Of a stretch of 36,411 nt of DNA, positions 15,656-22,961 are shown piece after piece (the first letter of the stretch is position 1; every line of letters starts with the position of its first letter). The position numbers and the translations under genes were made by a program. The notes under the pieces are model-generated. The model was not told the origin of the DNA. It saw only the letters and a program-made list of their open reading frames with translations, and ran no database searches. Source of the stretch: Gemmatimonadaceae bacterium (lineage in GTDB: Bacteria; Gemmatimonadota; Gemmatimonadetes; Gemmatimonadales; Gemmatimonadaceae); NCBI GenBank assembly GCA_025450035.1, contig JANWIF010000145.1, forward strand, positions 1-36,411, in the 5' to 3' direction.

Positions 15656-16735
15656 TCTCGTCTCACCAAAATCCAGCAGCCATAGCAGACGCTCGTCCAA
15701 GCCGGCTTCACGCCAGCAGTGAAGCATTCGGCGGTGCGGTTCGTCCATGGGCTCATCGGTGAGCTTGAAGGTGCCCCAGTGGATTCCGAGTACCACCGGT
15801 GGCGGCGAGGCGGGGTGGGCGGAGGCGATGTCCTGGTACGCGCGGACGGCATCGTCGGGATTCATGTGCACGGGGCGCATGAACCAGCGCGGCTCGTAGG
15901 CCCCGATGGGGAGCAGGCAGAGATCGAAGGGGCCGTGGCGTTGGGCGATGGCGCCGAACTCGGGATGGTAGCAGGTATCGCCGGCGAAGAAGACCGACCG
16001 ACCGCCGACGCGCAGCGTCCATCCGCACCACAGGGTGCGCATGCGGTCGGTTAGGCCGCGAGCGCTGAAGTGCTGAGCAGGTATGCACGCCGCTTGGGCG
16101 CCTGCCACATGCGCGGCGTCCCACCAATCCAACTCGGCCACGTCGCGCACGCCCCAGCGGTGCACGAGCGCCGCTAGACCGAGGGGAACGAGCCAGTGCG
16201 CCGCGGGGTGTTGGCGCGCGAGCGCGCGCACGGTCCGGGTGTCGAGATGATCGTAGTGGTTATGCGAAAGCAGGACGATGTCGATGGGCGGCAGTGCATC
16301 GAGCGCGATGCCGGGCGGCACCCAGCGGCGCGGCCCGAGCAAACGAATGGGCGACGCGCGATCGCTCCACATAGGGTCAGTGAGCACGTTGAGCTCACCG
16401 ATCTGGAGCAACACCGTCGAATGTCCGACCCAGGTGGCCGAGAGCTCGCCGGACGCCGCTCGTGGTGCGGCGAACGCGGGAGTGCCGCGCCGAAATACTG
16501 ACGGATCGGGATCCGGTGGCAGGACGCGCGTGCGCCGCCAGCGAACTACGTCGCCCAGGTCGTGTGGCGTTGTGTCCGGCCAGGGGTTCTGGAACCGACC
16601 GTCCGTTGTTCGATGGACGTAGGAGGCGAGCGCTGGCGCGGTGCGGGCCGGCGTCGCCTGCACGATGCTCGAGTGAGGATCTGCCGTGGTGCGTGGTGCG
16701 TCGGCCAACGAATGGGTCCTGGTGGGCGGTTTCAC
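15647..16735 (-). CDS. Metallo-beta-lactamase-fold hydrolase (NAPE-PLD/UlaG-like)
   Basis: A 362-residue zinc hydrolase. The metal-binding HNHYDHLD motif, a later histidine (PAQHFSARG), GDTCYHPEF with a metal aspartate, and GIHWGTFKLTDEP close to the C-terminus match the N-acylphosphatidylethanolamine phospholipase D group. Those enzymes cut phospholipid or similar phosphodiester bonds; the substrate here is not known. The N-terminal 75 residues are proline/arginine-rich. The start is a GTG at 16735 with a poor ribosome-binding site, so a later start is possible. The last residues and stop come from repeat element C. The gene is divergent from the candidate selenoprotein with a 93-base gap. 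Confidence 0.87.
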   Translation of the reverse strand: MKPPTRTHSLADAPRTTADPHSSIVQATPARTAPALASYVHRTTDGRFQNPWPDTTPHDLGDVVRWRRTRVLPPDPDPSVFRRGTPAFAAPRAASGELSATWVGHSTVLLQIGELNVLTDPMWSDRASPIRLLGPRRWVPPGIALDALPPIDIVLLSHNHYDHLDTRTVRALARQHPAAHWLVPLGLAALVHRWGVRDVAELDWWDAAHVAGAQAACIPAQHFSARGLTDRMRTLWCGWTLRVGGRSVFFAGDTCYHPEFGAIAQRHGPFDLCLLPIGAYEPRWFMRPVHMNPDDAVRAYQDIASAHPASPPPVVLGIHWGTFKLTDEPMDEPHRRMLHCWREAGLDERLLWLLDFGETRGW

Positions 16736-16792
16736 GAAAGCTGAACGCCGGCCCGCGTCGAGGAAAGCGCAGCCCGCGACGTCGGGCGCGGC

Positions 16793-16798
16793 TATATT
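16793..16798 (+). promoter_or_regulatory. Possible -10 box for the candidate selenoprotein gene
   Basis: TATATT lies 30 bases before the ATG at 16829 in an otherwise very GC-rich gap, and the same hexamer occurs upstream of the cold-shock gene (79) and the lipoprotein (14747). No convincing -35 box is found 17 bases upstream, so the call rests on the hexamer alone. Confidence 0.3.
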
Positions 16799-16828
16799 TC
16801 AGGACACTTCCCTCCACCGTCCTGGCCC

Positions 16829-18280
16829 ATGTCCGACGACGTGTCTCGCCCGAGCTTTGTTCATGCTCCTGATTTTCCGCAGGGCCTCGACTGGATCAAC
16901 AGCGGCGGACGGGTGCTGTCGTTAGGTGAGCTGCGCGGCCGCTTTCTGATGCTGGATTTCTGGACGTACGGGTGAATCAACTGCATCCACGTGATCTCGC
17001 AGTTGCGAGACCTTCAGCATCGGTACGCGGATGTACTGACCGTCATTGGCGTGCACAGCGGGAAATACCATCGCGAGCGTGAGACGGCGCGCATCCGCGA
17101 TGCGGCCCTTCGGTTAGGCAACGACCACCCGATCGTCAACGACCGGCAGTTCCGCGTCTGGCGGAGCTACGCGGTGAACGCGTGGCCGACGATCGCGATC
17201 GTGGGGCCGGATGGGCGGGTGTTGGCGTCGCACGCCGGAGAGTTCAGCGCCGACACGCTCGCGCCCGTGTTCGACCGATGGATCGCGGCGTACGACGAGG
17301 ACGGATCACTGGAGCGGCGGGCGATCGAATTCCCGCTGGACCTCCCGACGATGGCACCGGGTGTACTGCGCTATCCGGGCAAGGTGGCGGTGGACGGCGA
17401 GCGCATCGCGATCGCGGATACGGGGCACAACAGGGTGCTTATTGGCCGAATGTCGCCGGATGGATTGCGGGCAGACATCAGCCGGGTGATAGGAAGCGGC
17501 GCGGCGGGATTCATCGACGGCTTCGACGCGGCCTTTCATGCTCCACAGGGGATCACGTTCGAGGGCGACACGCTCTACGTGGCCGACGCGGAGAACCACG
17601 CGATACGGAGCGTGGATCTCGCGACCGGCGCTGTGCGCACGCTCGCCGGCACAGGACATCAGGTACGCACGCGCGAGGATCAGCGCGCCGGTGCGCTCTC
17701 GTCGCCCTGGGACGTGGTGCCGGTGGCCGGCACCCTGTACATCGCGATGGCCGGTATTCATCAACTCTGGTCGCTCGATCTCTCGACCGGTAGCGTGCGG
17801 GCGCACAGCGGCAGCATGCGCGAGGACATTGCCGATGGTCCGCATGCATCGGCGGCGCTCGCCCAACCGATGGGCATCACCGCGGGCGACGGGCGGCTGT
17901 TCTTCGCGGATTCGGAATCGAGCGCGGTGCGGTGGTCGGACGTCGGCGATGCGGGGTCCGTCGGCACGATCGCAGGTGTGGGACTCTTCGACTTCGGCGA
18001 CCGCGACGGAGTGGGCGACGACGCGCTCCTGCAACATCCGCAGGGAATCGCGCGCCATCCCGATGGCCGGTTGTTGGTCGCCGACTCGTATAACGATGCG
18101 TTGCGCTGGGTGGATCCAGTCACGCGGGCGGTCACGACATGGGTTCGCGGGCTCCACGAGCCAGAGGGCGTGGCGTGCGGTGCGCGCATGGCGTACGCAT
18201 CCGACACGAACGCGCATCGGATCGTGGCCATTCCCTACGATGACGCGACACCGCGGGAAGTAGAAATCGTGGGCGCTTGA
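16829..18280 (+). CDS. NHLRC2-like thioredoxin/NHL-repeat protein with in-frame UGA, candidate selenoprotein
   Basis: A 483-residue protein if the TGA at 16973-16975 is read as selenocysteine. Residues 1-150 form a thioredoxin-like domain: LDFWTYG, then UGA at residue 49, then INC (C52) and [10 protein letters not shown]. In this family the motif is Y-C-C-I-N-C or Y-G-C-I-N-C, so the UGA falls on the first redox cysteine (U-x-x-C). The frame continues with full conservation: [33 protein letters not shown]. Residues about 170-480 contain NHL propeller blades ([49 protein letters not shown]). The ATG at 16829 has no good ribosome-binding site. A hairpin suited to be a bacterial SECIS lies 25 bases after the UGA. 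Otherwise it is a pseudogene or a base error turning TGC into TGA. It ends nine bases from the convergent reductase gene. Confidence 0.75.
16995..17010 (+). promoter_or_regulatory. bSECIS-like hairpin downstream of the UGA
   Basis: TCTCGC and GCGAGA form a perfect 6-bp stem with the loop AGTT (17001-17004), and the loop begins 25 bases after the UGA. Bacterial SECIS elements are hairpins lying a few tens of bases after the UGA, usually with a G early in a small apical loop; this one fits. The stem lies in coding sequence, so it could also arise by chance. Confidence 0.5.
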
Positions 18281-18289
18281 TATGGCCGA

Positions 18290-19390
18290 TCAGCGGCGGC
18301 GTGCGGCGCCGAGATTTTCCTCGAGATGTTGGCGCGACTTGGTGCCAACCAGCGCGGACGCGACCATGGGCAGCGAGCGCACGAACGCGATGGCGCGTTG
18401 GGCGTCGGTGTCGAATCCCGGGACTGCTTGGTGTACGGCGGGTGGCAGGTGGTGCGTGAGCTTGCCTTGCAGCAGGGCGGCGCTGGCGACGACGCTCACG
18501 TCCAGCTCGGCGGCGGCTTGCAGCAACGGCACCGTGTGCCTGCCGAGTTGTTGCGTCGGGCTGCGCACCGCGTCGGTGAAGCCGATGTTGATCGGGAGTT
18601 GGACGACGCTGAAGTGATGCTGGTCGCCAGCGACATCGTGCGCCGCGGCGATGAGCTCGGCGAGGCTCAGATGCCCGCGGCTGCCGGGCGGGACGCGGAG
18701 GCCGTTCCACGTGGCGCAGCCGTACGTACCGATCTCACCGTGGGCGCATCGCTCTTCGAGCAGTGCGAAGGCGGCGCGGAGTCGTTGGGCGAGCAGATCG
18801 GGCGCGATAGCATCGAGTTGCTGTTCGGGATTGTGGACGTAATAGACGTCGATCGTGTCGAGCCCGAGGTTGGCGCGGCTGCGCGAGATCTGCGCGCCGA
18901 GGAACGATGGCGCGATGCAGTGGGCACCAGCTACGACCTCATCGGGGCGGGCGAGTCCGGTGGCGAAGAAATCGCGGTCGACGTAGGCGAGGTAGTCGTC
19001 GCGCGTGGCTGGCGGAGTGTCGTCGAGCGGGATGTAGCCGCCCTTGGTACACACCACGACCTCCTCGCGGGTCACGACGTTCTCGCCCACGGCACGTGAG
19101 AGTGCGCGGCCGATCGCGCGTTCCGAGCGTTGACACCGGTAGTTGATGGCGGTGTCCAGCAGGTTGATACCGGACGCGAGCGCATGGTACGCGGTGGTGG
19201 CGTATCCTTCGTCGTCGTTCGCCGTGCACTCGCCCAAGTAGGTGCCGAGCCCGATCGAAGAGACGTGCAGGTGGGGCGGGAACGGACGAAAGAAGTCGGC
19301 GGCAAAGCGCGGCGCGAGGCGAGCAGCGTACTGTGCGGTGCCGCCGGCGGTGGCGCGCGAGGTCATGGGTGCGTCGTTAGCATGCATCAT
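18290..19390 (-). CDS. Aldo/keto reductase
   Basis: A 366-residue NADPH-dependent oxidoreductase of the aldo/keto reductase fold. The N-terminal core has SSIGLGTYLGE, then INLLDTAINYRCQRSERAIGRAL with the catalytic aspartate and tyrosine, VVVCTKGGYIPL with the catalytic lysine, DTIDVYYVHNPEQQ, and a C-terminal VASALVGTKSRQHLEEN cofactor loop. The substrate is unknown. The ATG at 19390 (a run of ATG codons) gives a roughly 40-residue extension before the barrel; an ATG at 19366 is an alternative, and neither has a strong ribosome-binding site. It converges on the candidate selenoprotein. The 144-base gap 19391-19534 shows no further feature. Confidence 0.92.
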   Translation of the reverse strand: MMHANDAPMTSRATAGGTAQYAARLAPRFAADFFRPFPPHLHVSSIGLGTYLGECTANDDEGYATTAYHALASGINLLDTAINYRCQRSERAIGRALSRAVGENVVTREEVVVCTKGGYIPLDDTPPATRDDYLAYVDRDFFATGLARPDEVVAGAHCIAPSFLGAQISRSRANLGLDTIDVYYVHNPEQQLDAIAPDLLAQRLRAAFALLEERCAHGEIGTYGCATWNGLRVPPGSRGHLSLAELIAAAHDVAGDQHHFSVVQLPINIGFTDAVRSPTQQLGRHTVPLLQAAAELDVSVVASAALLQGKLTHHLPPAVHQAVPGFDTDAQRAIAFVRSLPMVASALVGTKSRQHLEENLGAARRR

Positions 19391-19534
19391 CGCAAGCCGG
19401 CGCGGGGCTGTTGGTCACAGGACGACGCTACGTCGCTTGGCCGCTGACGGCAAGATGCGCCGCGTCTGCTTTCGCGTCTCCGCGCGCGTGGACACGTTGA
19501 GGGGTCGCGATGGTGGCGCGCGTCGCGCCAGCTC

Positions 19535-21631
19535 GTGTCTCCTTCTCCTTTCACCCATCCGTTCGTGCATCGTTGTCGCGTTCTTTTTCTCTGTTGCATG
19601 GCCGCGTGCGCGCACCCGCATCGCACGGCACCATCGCCGATAGCCAGCGCCCCGGTGCGCGTCGACACCGCCGTGCGGCGCGAGCCGTCGGTGACCGTTC
19701 CCATACCCGTCGCCGCGCCGAAACCAATGGCGACGCCGATGGCGGCCCCGAGTGTCAAGGCATTCGACCGACTCGACCAGATGGCGTGGCCGGGCCCGAA
19801 TCGATATCGGTCGGCCGATGGGTCGCCCGGTCCCGACTATTGGCAGCAGCGGGCGGATTACGACATCGCCGCCACGTTGGACACCGGCGCACAGACGGTG
19901 AGCGGCCACGTGACTATCACGTACACCAACAACTCACCCGAAACGCTGCGTTACGTGTGGCTGCAGGTCGATCAGAACCTGTATCGGCCCGGGAGCGACG
20001 GCTCGGCGCTATTCGCGCAAGATTCGCGGTGGGGGGTACGCGGGTTTCCGGGCGGCTACACGATCACGCATCTCGTGGTCGATGGGCGTGTGGCCGATTC
20101 GCGGGTGAACGACACCCGGATGTGGGTAGCGTTAGGCAAACCACTCCTGCCGCACGGCGGGCGCGTGACCATCGCGATGGACTACCGCTTTCGTGTGCCC
20201 GAACATGGATCCGATCGCATGGGACGCGACGGCACGCTGTACGAGATCGCGCAGTGGTACCCTCGCATGGTGGTGTACGACGACGTCCGCGGCTGGAACA
20301 CCGATCCGTATCTCGGGCAAGGCGAGTTCTATCTGGAGTACGGGGATATCACGTACGCCGTGACCGTGCCCGCCGGCTACGTGATTGCGGGCAGCGGGGT
20401 GCTGCAGAACCCGAAGGAGGTGCTTACGTCCACCGAACGTGAGCGGTTGGCGATGGCCGCGATCTCGGATACCGTGATTCCGGTAATACGCGTGGATGAA
20501 GCGCGGGCCGTACCAACTGCGGGGACCAGGACGTGGCGGTTTCGCGCGCACAACGTGCGCGATGTGGCGTGGGCGGCCGCGCCCGACTTCCGGTGGGATG
20601 CGACGAGTTGGAACGGCATCCTCACGCAAGCGCTCTACCAGTGGCCGAAGGCCGGTCGGGGATGGGAGAACGCGGCCGAGAACACGCAGTGGACCATTCG
20701 CACGTACTCGCAGCTGTTCAGTCCGTTCCCCTATCCGCAGGCGACGTCGGTCGCGGGCCCGGTCGGCGGCATGGAGTACCCGATGTTTGTGATGGTGCAC
20801 TATGCGACGGAGCCGCAGAGCGCGTACAGCACGATCGACCACGAGCACGGACATGAATGGTTCCCGATGACCGTCGGGTCCAACGAGCGGCGATACGCAT
20901 GGATGGACGAAGGGATCAACACCTACATCAATACGTTTTCGAACGAACGACGGCAGCCGGGGACGAGCCCGTACGGGGCGTATCTGGGCAACTGGCGCGC
21001 CGTGGTGGCCAACGGGACGCAGGCGCCGTTGATGACGATGCCCGACCAGATCGATGCCGGCGCGTTAGGCGCGATCGGCTATCGCAAGCCGGCCGCGGTG
21101 TTGTTGGCGCTCCGCGACCACGTCGTTGGGCGGGTGGCGTTCGATGGGGCGTTCCGCGAGTACATTCGCCGCTGGTCGTTCAAGCATCCCACGCCGGCGG
21201 ATTTCTTCCGGACGATCGAGAGCTACACCGGCGACGATCTGGCGTGGTTCTGGCGCGCGTTCTTCTATTCGACCGACGTGTTGGACATCGGGATCGATTC
21301 GGTGGCCACCCAGTCGACCAACGGGGATTCTCGTGCGACAGTGGTCCTCACCAAGCACACGTCGATTCCCTTCCCCGTGGAACTGCGGTTGTCGCTCGCC
21401 GATGGGAGCACGCAGGACGCGCGACTGCCGGTGGCCATCTGGAGCGCCGGCGACACATACGCCGCGACGATCCCCGTGCGGGCGCGAGTAATAGGGGCGC
21501 GACTGTGGCCGGATGGCACCGTGCCCGACTTCAACGCGACGAATGACACGTGGGGGAATCCCCCACCGGCAACACCGCTGACCGCCGTTACCGGCGGCGG
21601 GCTCACCAGTCCCGTGAGTAGCCAGCGCTAA
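19535..21631 (+). CDS. Secreted M1-family zinc aminopeptidase
   Basis: A 698-residue gluzincin. The zinc site is H436-E437-x-x-H440, in HEHGHEWF, with E459 in WMDEGINTY exactly 18 residues later, as in M1 peptidases. The exopeptidase GxMEN-like motif is GPVGGMEYP. An N-terminal beta-sandwich (YDIAATLDTGAQTVSGHVTITYTNNS) precedes the catalytic domain. The N-terminus contains LFLCCMAAC, a lipoprotein signal, which suggests an outer-membrane or periplasmic anchor. A GTG at 19565 starting MHRCRVLF would give a more compact lipoprotein signal than the GTG at 19535. It probably degrades peptides outside the cytoplasm together with the other exported peptidases in the window. Confidence 0.92.
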   Translation: MSPSPFTHPFVHRCRVLFLCCMAACAHPHRTAPSPIASAPVRVDTAVRREPSVTVPIPVAAPKPMATPMAAPSVKAFDRLDQMAWPGPNRYRSADGSPGPDYWQQRADYDIAATLDTGAQTVSGHVTITYTNNSPETLRYVWLQVDQNLYRPGSDGSALFAQDSRWGVRGFPGGYTITHLVVDGRVADSRVNDTRMWVALGKPLLPHGGRVTIAMDYRFRVPEHGSDRMGRDGTLYEIAQWYPRMVVYDDVRGWNTDPYLGQGEFYLEYGDITYAVTVPAGYVIAGSGVLQNPKEVLTSTERERLAMAAISDTVIPVIRVDEARAVPTAGTRTWRFRAHNVRDVAWAAAPDFRWDATSWNGILTQALYQWPKAGRGWENAAENTQWTIRTYSQLFSPFPYPQATSVAGPVGGMEYPMFVMVHYATEPQSAYSTIDHEHGHEWFPMTVGSNERRYAWMDEGINTYINTFSNERRQPGTSPYGAYLGNWRAVVANGTQAPLMTMPDQIDAGALGAIGYRKPAAVLLALRDHVVGRVAFDGAFREYIRRWSFKHPTPADFFRTIESYTGDDLAWFWRAFFYSTDVLDIGIDSVATQSTNGDSRATVVLTKHTSIPFPVELRLSLADGSTQDARLPVAIWSAGDTYAATIPVRARVIGARLWPDGTVPDFNATNDTWGNPPPATPLTAVTGGGLTSPVSSQR

Positions 21632-21686
21632 GCCCGGTGTTTCATCTGTTGGCAGCATGCGCCGTAATGCTTAGATTGGCTCGGGT

Positions 21687-21720
21687 GCCAGGTTCCCGTC
21701 GCTTCCCAGCGAGGCCTGGC
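21687..21720. terminator. Nested hairpin between the M1 peptidase and desaturase genes
   Basis: GCCAGG (21687-21692) pairs with CCTGGC (21715-21720), and inside it TCGCT (21699-21703) pairs with AGCGA (21708-21712) around a TCCC loop. No T-run follows, so it may be a factor-dependent terminator of the peptidase gene or a leader structure of the desaturase mRNA. Confidence 0.35.
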
Positions 21721-21780
21721 CCACGTCGTCGCGCCGCCGCTTTACGCGACCGTCCCATTCAGTAGGAGCGTGGAGACACC

Positions 21781-22530
21781 ATGCCAGGTTTCGCAACTCT
21801 CGCTTCCCATTGGTGGAAGCCGATTCTCTTCATTATCATCGCCGGCCACATCACGAACGTGTGCGTGACGCTGTTCCTGCACCGCTCGCAGACGCACAGA
21901 GGCGTGACGTTCAGCAAGTTCGCCGAAGTTCCAATGCGGATCTGGCTGTGGCTCTCGACGTCGATCGTGACCAAAGAATGGGTGGCGTGCCATCGCAAGC
22001 ATCACGCGTTCGCCGACCGTGATGGCGACCCGCACAGTCCGCTGCTGGAAGGCCTACGCAACATCATCCTCAAGGGCGCGTTCTACTATCGGAAAACGGT
22101 CAAGCAGCCCGGGATTCTGGAGAAGTACGGCAAAGGGACCACCAACGACTGGTTGGAGCGTCACGTCTTGGCGCGCCTCCCGTGGCTGGGCATCATGCTG
22201 ATGCTCGGGATCGATGTGTACCTGTTCGGCTTCTTCATTGGACCGCTGGTGTGGGGCGCGCAGATGCTCTGGATTCCCTTCTGGGCGGCCGGGATCATCA
22301 ACGGTGTGGGGCATGCGTTAGGCTACCGCAACTTCAACGTGAAGGACGAGAGCCGGAACATCTGGCCCATCGCGATCTGGCTGGGTGGTGAAGAGTTGCA
22401 CAACAACCACCACGCGGATCCGCACTCGGCGAAGTTCAAGGCCAAGTGGTACGAGTTCGACGTCGGCTGGATGTACATCCGCATGCTGGAGCTGGTGCGG
22501 CTGGCCAAGGTGCAGTACGCCCGCGCGTGA
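21781..22530 (+). CDS. Membrane fatty-acid desaturase (acyl delta-9 type)
   Basis: A 249-residue di-iron membrane enzyme that inserts a double bond into acyl chains. The three histidine boxes are in order: HRSQTH near residue 34, HRKHH near residue 71 and HNNHH near residue 205. Four membrane helices surround them (KPILFIIIAGHITNV, IWLWLSTSIV, IMLMLGIDVYLFGFF, WIPFWAAGIINGVG). This is the stearoyl-CoA desaturase-like group, short compared with eukaryotic enzymes. GGAG lies five bases before the ATG. Such genes are often cold-regulated; no operator is visible here. A very strong hairpin follows it. Confidence 0.93.
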   Translation: MPGFATLASHWWKPILFIIIAGHITNVCVTLFLHRSQTHRGVTFSKFAEVPMRIWLWLSTSIVTKEWVACHRKHHAFADRDGDPHSPLLEGLRNIILKGAFYYRKTVKQPGILEKYGKGTTNDWLERHVLARLPWLGIMLMLGIDVYLFGFFIGPLVWGAQMLWIPFWAAGIINGVGHALGYRNFNVKDESRNIWPIAIWLGGEELHNNHHADPHSAKFKAKWYEFDVGWMYIRMLELVRLAKVQYARA

Positions 22531-22574
22531 GACAGTAGCACAACGGCGGTAACCCGGAAACGCATCGGCATCCA

Positions 22575-22609
22575 CGCGGCGCGCTCCCCTGTGCGGGGGG
22601 TGCGCCGCG
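22575..22609 (+). terminator. Strong hairpin after the desaturase gene
   Basis: CGCGGCGC (22575-22582) pairs with GCGCCGCG (22602-22609), and the stem continues inward through CCCC/GGGG with two G-T wobbles to a 5-base loop TGTGC, about 15 bp in all. A short TTCACGTT follows. The structure separates the desaturase from the YggX-like gene. Confidence 0.6.
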
Positions 22610-22685
22610 TTCACGTTGCAGCCGCGTCGCGCGGCGTGTCCGACATCGCGATATCTTTGACGGACCACTCCGGAGGAGAAGGATC

Positions 22686-22961
22686 ATGGATGTCACCTGC
22701 ACTCGCTGCGGCGTCGCGCACGCGGGATTCGAGCGGCCGCCCTTTCCGGGCGCCATCGGTGCGCGGGTCCAGACGGAAATCTGCGCCGAATGTTGGGCGC
22801 AGTGGCTGAAGCAGCAAACGATGCTCATCAACCACTACGGATTGAACCTCATGGATCCACAGGCGCGAACGTTTCTGACGCGCAACATGGAAGGATTTCT
22901 GTTCAAGCACGGGACCCAGGAATCGGTGGACACGAGCAAAGAAGGGACGATCAACTGGTGA
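22686..22961 (+). CDS. YggX-like Fe(II)-trafficking protein with extra CxxC pairs
   Basis: A 91-residue protein related to YggX, which protects iron-sulfur enzymes during oxidative stress. Landmarks are FERPPFPGAIGARV, WAQWLKQQTMLINHYGLN, DPQARTFL and MEGFLF. Unlike E. coli YggX it has two cysteine pairs, CTRC at residues 5-8 and CAEC at residues 33-36, which could bind zinc or iron. GGAGGAG just upstream of the ATG at 22686 is a strong ribosome-binding site. Its stop overlaps the GTG of the glycosidase gene (GTGA), an unexpected coupling. Confidence 0.82.
   Translation: MDVTCTRCGVAHAGFERPPFPGAIGARVQTEICAECWAQWLKQQTMLINHYGLNLMDPQARTFLTRNMEGFLFKHGTQESVDTSKEGTINW

Noticed and set aside
16991-18280. 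Reading the NHL protein as a shorter gene starting at GTG 16991
   Set aside because: This would remove the first part of the thioredoxin domain and leave a conserved, otherwise meaningless 48-codon frame upstream in the same phase.
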